64,000 bases of DNA, taken from Symsagittifera roscoffensis (taxonomy: Eukaryota; Xenacoelomorpha; Acoela; Convolutidae). Below are positions 23,641 through 35,105 of the stretch, in pieces. The notes under the pieces are model-generated. The model searched no databases, was not told the origin of the DNA, and was given only the letters and a program-made list of their open reading frames with translations. The stretch lies in NCBI RefSeq assembly GCF_963678635.1, contig NC_087065.1:63080754-63144753 (forward strand). Direction: 5' to 3'. The position numbers and the translations under genes were made by a program. Position 1 is the first letter of the stretch. Each line of letters opens with the position of its first letter.

Positions 23641-24250
23641 ACTGTAAAACTGTCAGATCTCAAAATTCTTATATCTGGTCTCTAGAAGTTTGCTGTGCTA
23701 TTGAGTTTTTTTTTGCTATTATGAGAACTCTTTCCAAATTACAAAGAAAATTCAGTACTCGTGAGATATAACTAATCGGATGTCATAAGGTTTTTAAAAT
23801 ATTAATTGAAAGTTTTTGCACATGTTGTGCATCATCAGGATTAAAATTTTTTTACAATAATTACAAAACGATCAAAAAGATGAAAAAAGGAGAATCATGT
23901 CTAGAAAAGCTCTAAAAATTTTTTGACCAATCAAAATTAAACAACTCTAATTAAATAAAAAATTAACGTTTCCCTGAGAGATTCTGAGATTTTTAAGGTT
24001 TCTTGTTCTTTCATTGCTATAAAATTTCGATTTGGGAATATTTTTCAATTCTGACATGTCAGTTTTTGAATTTAAACCATGTTTTATATGAACTATGATT
24101 TTAGTGTTAATTCCCGGCTCCTGAATTCATCGCGTGTGTTGATTCTCGAGCTCTCCCTCCAAATATGCAAAGCTTCTAGTGTGAATAGCTTCTGAGTGTT
24201 GGCTTTTTCGTATGCAATCTCTGACTTACGCTCCGCAGTACCGCCTACCT
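23641..24250. other. Non-coding stretch, nothing recognised
   Basis: AT-rich sequence between two transposon fragments. No open frame of note. Confidence 0.5.
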
Positions 24251-24260
24251 CCTTATTACG

Positions 24261-24398
24261 TTATAACAAGTGATGCCCTTCTGGGTAGTCCCCTTTGCCC
24301 TCTTGTTCATCGACCCTCGTGGCTAAATCTCGGACTGTCTGGCCGTTATAGTTGGAGTTACATCCACTACATATAAGCGTATACACCACTTTGGACCT
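24261..24398 (-). pseudogene. GIY-YIG endonuclease fragment, Penelope-like element
   Basis: Minus-strand coding fragment with VVYTLICSGCNSNYNGQT followed by VRDLATRVDEQEGKG. It fits the GIY-YIG nuclease signature of Penelope-like retroelements: a GIY-equivalent YTL, paired cysteines, YIG changed to YNG, then an xTRxxEH-like helix. Only about 45 codons are present. Its upper end abuts the 5' truncation point of element E1 near 24,402. Confidence 0.55.
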
Positions 24399-24419
24399 CA
24401 GTGAAAAGCTATTTTTACA

Positions 24420-24630
24420 AAACCGGAGAGCTCCCAATCCGGAGGGGTCAAAATTCTTTTTTCCTAATTCGGAGGGGTCCCAATCCGGAGGGGTCTTGTT
24501 TTCACAAAACCGGAGGGTCCCAATCCGGAGGGGTCTTACATTTGCTAACCCAGAGGGGTCCCAAACCGGAGGGGTCTCAATTTTGCCAATCAAGAGGGAT
24601 ACTGTTTTTGTCAACCCGGAGGGGCATTAT
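24420..24630 (+). repeat. Array of ~10 CCGGAGGGGTC motifs (E1 leader)
   Basis: AATCCGGAGGGGTC and close variants (AACCGGAGGGTC, AATTCGGAGGGGTC, AACCCAGAGGGGTC) occur near 24,421, 24,436, 24,466, 24,482, 24,507, 24,522, 24,547, 24,563, 24,588 and 24,613. Spacers are 15-30 bp and AT-rich. All motifs are in the same orientation. The matching array of E2 is at 46,079-46,437, and both LTRs at 41.7 and 43.3 kb carry the motif as half of a palindrome. An array of protein-binding sites in the leader is the obvious hypothesis. Confidence 0.8.
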
Positions 24631-25379
24631 TTTATTAAAGGACTTAGACAAATAGAAGAAAAGATAATAGTGAGGGGTATTAGGTTATTAAGAGACAGGC
24701 TAGGAACCAGTGACTGCACTGGTAACTTGCCTTTCAAAAAAGACCAGACCAAAACAAAACAGGTCCAAACTCGGATATTCGCGACACTAAGTCTAGAGTT
24801 TGTAACTCATTGGTGTGGATTGAAATCCTAAAACGTTTTTGAGAAAAGTGACTGCCCTGAGGATTTTTGTAGGTCTAGCTCGGGCTGTCCGAAGGCAGAT
24901 AGGTAACACAGGACTCGGTGGGTGCAATAGACGCCCACTTGAGAAAATTACTGCCTTCATGTTTTGTCTGTTTGGTGCAGCACCAAGCAGGGAAAGCTCT
25001 TTCTTTATAAAACAAGTTCGATATTGTACTGCGACAGAATAAAAGTACAATACACATACGTTTTTCATAGAGACATTCTTATTTTGTTATATCTGGTTTT
25101 AAATCAACAGTTTCTGCTTGATTGGGCAGTGAATACACTATCTTTTAAATTGACTGATATCATCATACTGTGCTAGTTCTCTAATCTTATTACTAATAAT
25201 CGATTATTGTGAATAAGGTTTAAAAACGGTGTGCCGTGATAACATACAAGGATTCGTGGTCACTATTTAATAGAAACTTTTGGAATTTATTGTGTTGTGT
25301 CATTATTAACAGTAGTCAGATCAAAAGGACACTAACAATCGAACTGAGTGTATAGATAGTAAGAAGTGATAAAGTGAAA
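24631..25379 (+). other. E1 leader between motif array and ORF1a
   Basis: About 750 bp of non-coding sequence conserved with E2 46,440-47,213. It contains short stem-forming segments, such as TTGGTGCAGCACCAAG near 24,970 and TGGGTGCAATAGACGCCCA near 24,920, conserved or nearly so in E2. Packaging, dimerisation or translation signals would be expected here in a gypsy element, but none can be named. Confidence 0.5.
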
Positions 25380-27126
25380 ATGATTCTAGACAAGTCAAGA
25401 ATACCTAAACGAGGTAATAGCTCTAGGAAATTCATACCTGAAAAGCAATGGCCGACCCTTTTGTGGAACGGATCACACGAACCCGGACCGACAAAGGGGA
25501 GACGGTTTCAGGCAGAATGGTTGAAACCAGGAGTCAGAAGTCCTCAGAAGAGCGAAAAGCTATGCTAGAAGTGGAGGTCTATCCGGACCAGGCCATGAAT
25601 GAGAACCAGGAAATACATGGACCGGAGGGGAGAGACAGAAGGCTGGCGAGTGAATCTACTCCGGTAGAACAAGGCCAAGATTTTGCCACTTCCACCGGGA
25701 CACTGGACCGAGAGGAGATGTCGGAACTTCCGACATCTCTACTGAAACGGTGGCAACTAGAAGATCTCCCACAGACAACACCATGATGGCAGGCGTGACG
25801 GAGAAACAGACAACGTCCTCATCGTTCTCAGAAAGAATGAAGAATACTTTCGGAAAAATCTTTCCATTCACCATGGGAGTGGGCACAGGAAATGAAGGTG
25901 AATCCCAGGAGGAAGAAGAGTACGATGGAGGGCAAGTGGACTTTGGATCTCAAGTCAACCTCAATAGTTCGACCCTGGAGAGAATGGAACCACGGACAAA
26001 TTTGGTGTAGTGAGAACGATAAGCAAATACGCAAACACATCAGGTCAGTCAAGAGGCTTTGCGAGTATGACAAATTCAGAGACGCGAACTGGGGAGAATA
26101 GATACAAAGGGCTAGGCAACGCATCGGCGGATCCTGAGGTGGATAATGAAAAGACGTCGAGGCAGAGAATCAAAACCCGAATCTCGACCAGCACGAAGCT
26201 ACCTGGGATCGACAGGGTGACACCGCCACTAGTGACGCCACTAGTGGAAAACGGGGCATCATTAGAAGAAGCCTTGAACAACATAGTGGGCAGTATAGGA
26301 GAACAAAATGAACAGATGTCCATAAAAATGAGTGAGCTAGAAAGAGCAGTCCACATTGAAAGAGAAAGTCTGCGGGAAGAAATAAACCGCAATAGACAAG
26401 AAGTTAGTAGGAGCGAGAAACGCTTGAAGGAAAGAACGGACGAGCACATAGCGAAGAACTTGTCGCGAATGACAAGAGAAGCTGAACAGAGAGAGTTACG
26501 CTTAAGAGACAACATGGAGAAGTTAAGAGTTCAGCAAGAGCAGTCTCTTGGGACTCTTGACACAAAGATAGATGCGATGATGGAGAGGCGAACTCCGGCT
26601 ATCATGGATAGGTTGGACGGGCTACTAGGCAGCTGGAGTTGACCAAAAGAAGGGGAACCGAATTCAGTGGTCCCAGCAGGGAACCGAAGGTGAATTTCAA
26701 TGACCATCAAAAGAGGAGGACATATGGATCCACTAGAGGTAGGGGCAGTTCATCAGGCTTTGCCACAAGGGATAATAGAACATGGGGCTCAAACAGTAGA
26801 GCAAGTTCAACGGGGAACAGACAGACCTCAAACGAACGACCAACGCAAGGCATCATGCGACTGGGAGAGGTGATTCCGGTAACAGGAGACATGCGAGCCC
26901 AGGGAGGAGTCATGTGGGCCAAGGGGGAAACAGTCACGGCGATTCGGATTGCAGGGATGCACCGAATACAGAGCCCTTAACAAGGTGCGATGATACTCAG
27001 GCGGGGCACTCGAGAGGTGCTACGGCAATGGCCGCAGTCTTTGAACCCCCGAACAGGTCTTTGGAGACAGCTCTGACGAGGTTATCTAGAACCAATGAAC
27101 GCAGTGAGAAGTCCAGAAGTCTTTAA
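25380..27126 (+). pseudogene. E1 ORF1a: charged, partly coiled-coil protein (broken)
   Basis: Product upstream of gag with no family I recognise. It starts at the ATG at 25,380 (MILDKSRIPKRGNSSRKF). The N-terminal half is polar and acidic (GESQEEEEYDGGQVDF). It is followed by a long helical region (NEQMSIKMSELERAV, SLREEINRNRQEVSRSE, NLSRMTREAEQRELRLRD) that should form a coiled coil. The end is a Gly/Ser/Arg/Asn-rich tail (RGRGSSSGFATRDNRTW), typical of nucleic-acid-binding disordered regions. Relative to E2 it has frame changes near 25,450, 25,735, 26,000, 26,640 and 26,950. The last frame stops at 27,124-27,126 after NERSEKSRSL, overlapping the gag start by 32 nt exactly as in E2. It may be an N-terminal gag extension or a separate protein. 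Confidence 0.6.
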
Positions 27127-29152
27127 GAAACCAAGATGCTACAAAGACGAATCTGATGGCTGTATTCATACCTGGATAGAGGTAATGAAACTGCATTTCG
27201 AGGAAGAGGATTTATCGGAAAGATAAGAATGCAGTGCGCTCACCAGTAACTTGAAAGGGACAGCCCTGAACTGTGTCATGGCCAAGAAGCAATATCAGCG
27301 AGACACAGCTGAGAAAGTCTTCGAAATCTTGTTAAATAGTTTTGGATCAGGGGTGCAGGGGCACCAGGCAATGATGCGCTTCGAGAAACGGAGGCAACGA
27401 GAAGATGAAACGATAGACAAGTTCCTAGACGACTTGGAAATGCTGAGAAGACGCAGCCAACCGGATGAGTCAAACAGAAGGATGAACCTGGCAGTAGCCT
27501 CGAAATTCATCGATGGTGTGAAGAATGATGAACTTCGAACAATGCTAGCAACGCATTACACACCACTATCAACCAATGCGCCAACACCAGAGGAGTTGAG
27601 GCTCAAGTCAAAAGAATATCTTTTGTTGAAACTTCCTTCGAGATCTGGATATTATAAGAACAATTATGGCAATTTTAACAACGGACCAGCAAACCAAGGG
27701 AACAACTGGTACAAACCGAGGGATGATATGGACAAGAGACGCTCTTGTGCCAATTGCAGTTCAACGGACCATCATGTGTCAGAATGTCCAACTTACACAC
27801 AGGGCATGAAAGCAATAGGCTTTAGCCTCGAGGACGAAGATGCGTCAAAGATCGATCATGAAGATTTCATGATGGGAGTAAATGCAAAATTCGGCCCGAG
27901 GTGTTTCTTTTGCAACTTGGAAGGTCATTTTAAATCGGATTGTCCGCAATTTTGGGATGCTGTAGCAGACATCAAGCATCCAAGGCATGAGGAAGCTTTA
28001 TCAGGAGTGAAAGCCAGCAAGGCTCGCCTATTGAGTGAAGTGGAGGCGCGCAGAAAAGACAAACCGCAAGAGCTGGCGACGAAAAAAATGCGAGCGGCAA
28101 CTGAAGAGACATGCGAACCGGAACCAGTGACTGCGGCCGATGACTTCAAGATTGATTACAGGGCAGCCGCAAGGGATCCTCTCGAACAAAAAGTAAAACT
28201 CGAACTGGAAAATGAGAAACTACAGGAAAAATTGATTACCTTCGAGGCGACAGAAGTCGAAGAGACAAAGGCACCAAGCAGTTTGAGCATGAAACTTAAT
28301 GTGATCTCCGGTCAGAGGTTCGGCATGGTGCCGCAAGGAAGCAAAATACAGTCAATAATCTTGGTAGCAGGACATCAGGTAATCAGAAATCTGAGTGAAC
28401 CATCGGAGTTCACTTTGATGCATTTGGACTCATATGCAGATTATCTGAGGCAGGTGGAGCCACGCACTGAGTCAAGAGCTGTGCGAGCACTACTAACAAC
28501 GGGTGGCCCTCGCATAAAGAAGCTTCATGGACGCTACGTGGAAGTCTATGGGCCGTATCAAGTGATGCTGAACGTGGATGGAATCAGTATCTACACTAGG
28601 ACTTATGTGACAACAGATAGTGACCAAATAGGGCAGATCTATTTGGGTGAGGAGGAACTCAAAGTCCGCAGGATAGGCCATGACGCCATGATGGAACAAG
28701 ACGCAGTACACATTGGGTACGAAGCAGATGTGACCGCACATCTGCTCGACACCAACGTAAAGAAAATCGGAGTCACAGGGCTTCTGGACACAGGAGCGGT
28801 AGTGAGTGTGATGCCGATAAAAACTTGGGAAAGGATGGGCTTCACGAGGGAAGATCTAATTGCAACGAATCTCCGACTAGCCGCCGCCAATCGAGAAGCG
28901 ATTTACGTAGCCGGAAGAACACCAATAACGGTTCTCCACATGAGAGGACGGGATGTTTGGATGAGCTTCCTGCTAGTAGAAAATTTGGACGACGCCGACC
29001 AATTCATCTTGGGCAGAGATTTTGTCGGGAATTTTGACGTGATGATCGACTTGAACAACGGTCTAATAAGGATTAGGCACCCGGATCGGAAGTATGTTAA
29101 GAAACCAATTAATAGGATAATAACAGACGAAAATAAGGTACCATTTTTTTAA
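27095..29152 (+). pseudogene. E1 gag capsid, nucleocapsid and aspartic protease (broken)
   Basis: Structural proteins and maturation protease. The ATG at 27,095 (MNAVRSPEVFKKPRCYKDE) opens in the +1 frame relative to ORF1a. A TAA at 27,224-27,226 (CAA in E2) breaks it early. The retrotransposon gag capsid fold follows (TAEKVFEILLNSFGSG, FEKRRQREDETIDKFLDDLE). Two CCHC zinc knuckles, both CX2CX4HX4C, lie at ~27,746-27,787 (CANCSSTDHHVSEC) and 27,902-27,943 (CFFCNLEGHFKSDC). A helical linker leads to the protease, with active site LLDTGAVVSVMP at ~28,780-28,815 and the flap-side ILGRDFVGNFDVMID downstream. The frame ends at a TAA at 29,150-29,152, created by loss of one A relative to E2. In E2 the frame continues into RT, so gag-pro-pol is one frame. 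Confidence 0.9.
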
Positions 29153-30622
29153 GACAGAAAAGTAAAACTACAGCCAGGGCAGGCTGTGGTAGCAGTTTTT
29201 AGAATGAGAAATTTAAATTCGTTAAGTGATAGTAAACAGGTTTGTTTGGTACCGAATCCTAATAGTCAAAGCTCATTGATTTTAGGCCGGAGCTTCTCGG
29301 TAACGCGAAATGGACTGTGTGTCAGTGTGTTATTGAACACACTGGACACCACGGTTTCAATCCAGCGTAGAAGGAAGCTTGGTTACGCCTTGCCGATGAG
29401 GACCGACTATGAAGAGACACAGAACTTGAAGAAATTTAGTGTAAAAGACTGTCCTTATCATGCCAATAAAGAGAAAATTGTGAAAAGAATTAATGAATTA
29501 AAATCTATTCATAAATTGTTTTCATTGAAATTCGACACGGACGACGGCTTATTGAGCTGCTCGAATTTTCTGGAACGCCCCTCGTCATATGAACTAGAGT
29601 CTGACAAACCGGTTTTGCCAGAGATAGAACACTTAAAAGGGAAAATAGGCGAGGGAGATTTCGAGCTACTACGGAAGGTTTTAAAGCGGAACGCGGATGC
29701 ATTTTCGAGACATAAGGCGGATATCGGTTGCTGTAATTTCGTCAAACTCGAAATTGAACTTGAGGAAGGCGCCTTTCCCCATAGGGAAGGCCCAAGACGA
29801 ATGACGCCACATAAATCGGAAGCGTGCCGAGCGGAAATAGAAATGTTGCTCGAATACGACAAGATAGAACCCTCAAAATCGCCATGGGCTTGCGGGGTAG
29901 TAATGGCGAAAAAGAAAGGGGGGCAGCTTAAGTTTTGTTGCGACTTTCGCTACTTGAACGCGGTAACGACAAAAGATGCGTACCCGATACCGCGAATAGA
30001 CGAGAGCCTCTCTAAACTTGGTGATGCCAAGTTCTTCACCACATTGGACTTGGGTTCTTCCTTCTGGCAGGTCCCGCTGCGGAAGAAGGATAGAGAAAAG
30101 ACCGGATTCGCGTGTGAGTTGGGGTTGTACCAGTGGAAGAGGATGCCCTTTGGCTTGTGCAACGCAACGGCCACTTTTCAAAGACTTATGGCTCAGGCTT
30201 TGACCAGAGTGACAAAGAAGTACGGGATTCTTGTGATGTGTTACGTGGATGACGTAGTCATAGCAAAACCGACCCTGCAAGACCACATTGATTGGCTCGA
30301 CGAGGTCTTTGGATGCATGAAAAGAGCAGGCTTGAAGTGCAAACCATCGAAATGTGAAATCCTTAAGGATTCAATCAAGTACCTGGGAAGACTGGTGGAC
30401 AGGCATGGTGTGAGGCCGGTCCCAGAAGCAGTAGAAGCAGTGTTGACATGGAAGGCTCCCAGAACGGACACACAGCTCCTGAGCTTGCTAGGGTTTGCCA
30501 ATTACTACCGTGAGTTCATAAAAGGATATGCAGACAAGGTGTATCCGATGCAGAAGCTCATGCGCAACAAAGGGAAAAAGTTCGAATGGAACGATGAAGC
30601 ACAAGTGCCCTCAAGAACATAA
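29153..30622 (+). pseudogene. E1 reverse transcriptase, Ty3/gypsy type
   Basis: Copies element RNA into DNA. After the protease the frame holds a connector (FRMRNLNSLSDSKQVCL), then RT. The motifs are RRMTPHKSEACRAEIEML, VVMAKKKGGQLKFCCDFRYL, AYPIPRIDESLSKLG, FFTTLDLGSSFWQVPL (first catalytic D), KRMPFGLCNATATFQRLM and CYVDDVVIA, with the YVDD box at 30,242-30,253. The thumb (KYLGRLVDRHGVRPVPEAV, FLGFANYYREFIKGYA-like) follows. The RT core is uninterrupted in this copy, unlike E2. It ends at a stop at 30,620-30,622, where one base is missing relative to E2 just before the RNase H region. Confidence 0.9.
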
Positions 30623-31644
30623 AGCGGGAACTGTGCGAAGCGCCAGTGCTAGGCATGCCTACAGGAAAGGGCATGTATGTTCTTGACACAGACGCATCGG
30701 TAGTAGCCATCTCAGGAATATTGCATCAGGAGCAAGAATGGAATGGAAGAACGGTTCTCCGACCCATTGCATATGGAAGCAAGGTCTTGAGTGACACTGA
30801 GATGAAATATGGTTCACCAAAAGCAGAAATGTTTGCAGTAGTCACATTTGTGGAAACATACCGCGCATACTTGGGGAGCGCTCCCTTTAAGTTCCGTGTG
30901 GACAACAGGGCATTATCCTGGTTAAAGACATACTCGATGGATCAGAGTTATATAGGAAGGTGGATAGTAAGATTAGATGGCTACCACATGATAATCGAGC
31001 ACAGGATGCGTGACAAACACCAGAATGCTGACAACCTCAGCAAGAAAACTGAGTTCTATGAAAGATTGGAACAGAAGCAAGCCAATCAGGCAGAAATAAA
31101 GGAAAGATTCTCGTTTCTGGACAAAGAAACTTATGAAGCGCTTCCCTTAACGAGATGGTTGGACAAGTCTGGACATCCAATTCTAGGATATCCTGAGTTA
31201 CCTGTAGAGAAAGCAGTCGAGATAGAGATCTCATCCAAGGAGGACCCGGTCCCCTTGGATCTGTTGCTGCGCTCAAACCTGGTCCAGCAAGAGCTCTCTC
31301 GCATGAACATGAAAAGCCTCTCATTATTGGATCAAACGGTGCAGGTCACACCGCAAGTGATGCGGATGCTGGGTAGATTTTTAGAACGAGAAGTGACCAG
31401 AGATGACCCCGAGTGGACAGCAGCAGTGGCATCACTAACAGTCAGGGAGAAGTTGAAGATCATGCCGTCCAGACGACAACACCAAGAAAACGAGAGGGAT
31501 TGTAGGACAATAGTTCAGCAACTAGTATCCTCAATACCACACGAGGTTTTAACCAGTACTTCGTACGGACGGAAAGAACAGGGGGCAATACGCGAAGGAA
31601 AACCGTTACCTTTGTGGACCAGGATAAAGAAGGTGAGAAGGTAG
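30623..31644 (+). pseudogene. E1 RNase H and tether region
   Basis: Degrades RNA in the RNA-DNA hybrid. Catalytic residues are visible in order: VLDTDASVVAISGILHQ (D), KAEMFAVVTF (E), FRVDNRALSWL (D) and DKHQNADNLSKK (D). A tether of about 170 residues follows (KETYEALPLTRWLDKSGHP and beyond). The frame closes at a TAG at 31,642-31,644 after RIKKVRR. In both copies the integrase part continues in a different frame that is open from just after 31,504, so the two frames overlap by ~140 nt. Whether this is recoding or a shared lesion is open. Confidence 0.85.
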
Positions 31645-34012
31645 AACAAAACCTGCTGCAAGATTTGTCCGGGGAGTTCAGATGGATGCTAAGAAGGCAC
31701 AGACATGATCTGGAGGAGCGTGCCGACTCCATCGCAACCTCTTCAACAGATGACAATTCCCGAAACTCAGGAATTGACACCTATTCAGACATGAACTCGA
31801 GCTCGGGATCAGAACTGTCCGAACTAGCGATCCACACACTACTAGTGGAAACTCGAGCAAAGGATCTGGATAGAGAGGTATACCAGGACCCTGATAGTGA
31901 TCGCTACCTTATGCCAAGCGAAAGAGTCTTTGACAACGCAGCGGATGATTTGGAGACAATAGCGGTATCGAAACGTTCGATGAGCCTGTTGCCACAAAAA
32001 GAGGTACTCAGGACTGATCTTCAGCCATTCGAACAAGAAACACAGCCATTGGCAAAGATCTGGTGCGTTAAGATGGAAGAGGATACGCATCGGCTCAATG
32101 AGCTGAATAGTCAGATGAGGGTCATAATGACGTACTTAAAGGCGAGATACAGACTCTCGGATCTTCTTAGGGCGCAGAGAAATGACCGCAAGACAAGCAA
32201 CCTGAAAAGGTGGATCGAGAATGGTTCTCCGGACAAAGGGGACCTCGAGGAAGACAGTTACCGTATCCTGAGACAGTTTTTCATGCAGAAAGAGGGAAGG
32301 TTATACTTGAACAAGGACGGGATTGTGGCTGGCAAGAGAAGAGATGAAGACAAAGTCCTTTACAAGTATAACGCGATAGTGTTGCCGCAACTCTATCAGA
32401 CAGAACTCTTGTTCAGGTCGCATGATCAGATGGGCCATCAGGGAATTGACAAAGTGTATCAGAGGATCCTGAAGCGCTTTGAGTGGCCTGGAATGAAAAA
32501 GGCATGCGAGAAGTGGGTAACAGCATGTCTGTCATGCCAACAGGTCAAGGATCCAAGGAAATTGCGATTTCCCTTGCAATTGATCGAGTCGTCTGAATTC
32601 AACGAGGTGGTGCAGATAGATCACCAAAAGATATGCATGACAGAAAGTGGTTATAATCAGGTATTGGTTATGATAGATCACTTCACGAAGTATGCAGAGG
32701 CCGTGCCCTGCATAACTGCCTCGGCGGAAGAGACGTGCGACCACCTGATCAAAACGTGGATAGCGAGACACGGTTGTCCGATGACGTTTCAATCGGATAA
32801 CGGAACAGCTTTCGTAGGATAACTCACGAAAGAGCTAATGAGACGCTCACAAGTTGTTCAAGCTCACTCCACGACATACCATCCACAGACAAATGGCTTA
32901 GTGGAAAGGCAGAATCGAACGTTAAGGTCGATGCTGAGGGTTTATTGTTCCAGGTCCATGACCGATTGGGACAGATATCTTCCACAGGTGATGGGAGCTT
33001 ACAATAGCACACAACATTCCACCACCGGAGTTAGCCCACATATGATGCTGACCGGGCACGAGAAGTCTTTGCCCTTGACTTTCTTCTACCCAGAGTATGA
33101 GGGGAAGAAGACGTAACCACAGGTCTATGTGAGGGATGTAATAAGACGTCATCAAGAGTTGAACGACTTGTGTAGACGAATTACTCAGCAAGCACAGGCA
33201 AGGCAGAGGAAAAGATTTGACAAGAAAGCAGCTGGTGCAAAATCTTACTCGGTAGGAGATTACGTATGGGTATTTCAGAACGTCATACCACCGAAAGGAA
33301 CAAAAAAGCTTTGAAAAAAGTGGAGGGGAACCTTCATGATTACGGAGGTGCACCAGGAGGGACGCTTTTATAGACTGAGTACTGGCCGAGCCGCTCATTA
33401 CGAGAACATTAAGCCACACAATCCATCGACAAAAGACTGGTGTATACCTGGAGACATGGAAGAAGGGGATTATCTAATGATGGACCCTGCTTGTGAGGTC
33501 AATGAGAAGGAAACCAGGGAAATGAACGATGGAAATGAGGTCATAGAGGAAGAAACAAGTACACCACTGGACCTGACCCAAATGACGTGATTGAAGCATA
33601 CGATGAAACTTTACCCTACGCAGAAGAGGACTGGCAAGACCCTGAACAAAGGGAGGTTCCTAAGAACTGGGAACCGGATCTTCCGTGCACAATACAGACT
33701 CGTCAGAATGAATGGTCAAGATCAAAGAAGAAATATAACCCTTACGGCGCCGATTTTGTAGTGGACAGGATAGACCTAAAGAATATAGGGGAAGAAGTAG
33801 TGGGTCTAGAGGAAATAACTGTGTCACAGGACATTGACATAGTCGATGATCACGACGATGAGTGGGTCGATGACCGGTCGAAACCCGAGTTAGAATTCGA
33901 CGACGAGCAACAGCAGTCATATGAACAAGACTTGACGAATCTGCGTGTCTTGGAATGGCTGAACGAAATGACGTCGTACCAAAGGGGACCAATGTCAAGA
34001 TTCAAGATGTAG
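31505..34012 (+). pseudogene. E1 integrase and acidic C-terminal region (broken)
   Basis: Inserts element DNA into the genome. The N-terminal part is acidic (FRWMLRRHRHDLEERADS, SRNSGIDTYSDMN). The zinc-binding HHCC domain shows SHDQMGHQGIDKVYQR and ACLSCQQVKD. The catalytic core shows VVQIDHQKI (D), FQSDNGTAFVG (D) and LVERQNRTL (E). Stops interrupt at 32,820-32,822 (E2 encodes E), 33,114-33,116 (TAA, also in E2) and 33,312-33,314 (E2 encodes L). The GPY/F-type C-terminal module follows (KKWRGTFMITEVHQEGRFYR, GRAAHYENIKPHN). A strongly acidic stretch (SQDIDIVDDHDDEWVDD) crosses a frame change near 33,580. No chromodomain is seen. Confidence 0.85.
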
Positions 34013-34703
34013 ATCGTGAAAGCATAAAATACATGAAAACCGAACGAGAAGATCCTTCCTGGCTTGGAATCTCGACTTGATACCCGGTCTGCGATCGACG
34101 GGGACGTCGATGGATATTTTTGTCCGGGGAGTGGGGGTAGGACTTACCCACACTGAAAATTTATTAATAAAAAAATTAAGAATAGCGAGAGAGACAGGGG
34201 ATTTAGAAGCAGAAACAGGCAAAGAACCAAAGAAACCTGACATAGGGAGGATAGTTGAGTCATATTTTAACTACCAAACGAATATTCAAGTAGCATAATA
34301 CTAACAAACAGTGATTTCATACTCACAAATAGAACATGATGTGCATTAGCAATCACAGCAGACATGAGTTTCAAGACAGCGTTAGCAGCAGATTTTAAGA
34401 GAGAATATAAAAACATAGAATTCCTTTGGAAGCAAAGACCAGGAATAGGGGGCGTAGCAGCCTTGCCTCCGGCGGCGTCACAGATACCGGGAAAACACCT
34501 ATGTTTCTTAGTGACACGGGCGACGTAGACCCGGAAAACCTAGTCTTGTCCTTGACGAGATTGAGAGACTTCCTCGTGGAAAGGGATGTGAAAGAGCTTT
34601 CGCTTCCAGTGTACGACCAGAACAGAGGACGACTGCATCCTCGAGAACTGTACGCACTCATACACGAAATCTTCTCTGATACTAATATACAAGTATACTA
34701 ACA
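34013..34703 (+). pseudogene. E1 macro-like C-terminal domain (frameshifted)
   Basis: Counterpart of E2 56,040-56,804, where the reading frame is whole. Visible pieces are STGTSMDIFVRGVGVGLTHT (from 34,090), then, after frame changes near 34,280 and 34,430, VDPENLVLSLTRLRDFLVER, DVKELSLPVYDQNRGRLHP and FSDTNIQVY, ending in a TAA at 34,699-34,701. The fold assignment (TARG1/Poa1-like macro domain) rests on the E2 copy. Confidence 0.55.
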
Positions 34704-35105
34704 TAAGAAATATTACTTAAGTATAGGCTGAGTTAAGGTGACATACAAGAGGGTGTCAGACTAAAGTAGGTAATGTGTGTTATGTTATGTTATGTGTTAT
34801 GTTATTAAGGTCCTGGGTAAGAATGAGTTAGTGACCACGAACAACTGAGTAACGATCTTAGGAATAGATCCAAAGTTTGGACGGTCCAATCTTAGGTCGA
34901 GTTCCAAAATTTTAGAGACCGATTGATTTTAATAAATTTTGGGATCAAAATCTTTTTATCTGACTGTTTTAAATAAATGTTAACGAAGTTAAAGTGAAAC
35001 TGACAAGTGTGATATTCGTGACCACTTTTCTAGATCCTGATTGATCATTTAATTGCTCACTTGAGTCAAACCTTGAAGCAAATCGAATCAAAACATGAAA
35101 AGAGA
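34704..35105 (+). promoter_or_regulatory. E1 spacer between pol and ORF3, possible splice acceptor
   Basis: About 400 bp without coding capacity, conserved with E2 56,805-57,209. It contains a TGTTATGTTATGTGTTATG run (34,776-34,802) and, close to ORF3, CTTTTCTAGATCCTGATTGA (~35,024). The T-rich tract ending in CTAG could be a 3' splice site for a spliced ORF3 mRNA, as env-position ORFs are often expressed. An internal promoter is the alternative. Both are inference. Confidence 0.4.

Noticed and set aside
27276-30500. Long minus-strand open frames inside gag and pol of E1 (and the same in E2)
   Set aside because: They are mirror images of conserved plus-strand coding sequence, recur at the same places in both copies and show no protein motif.
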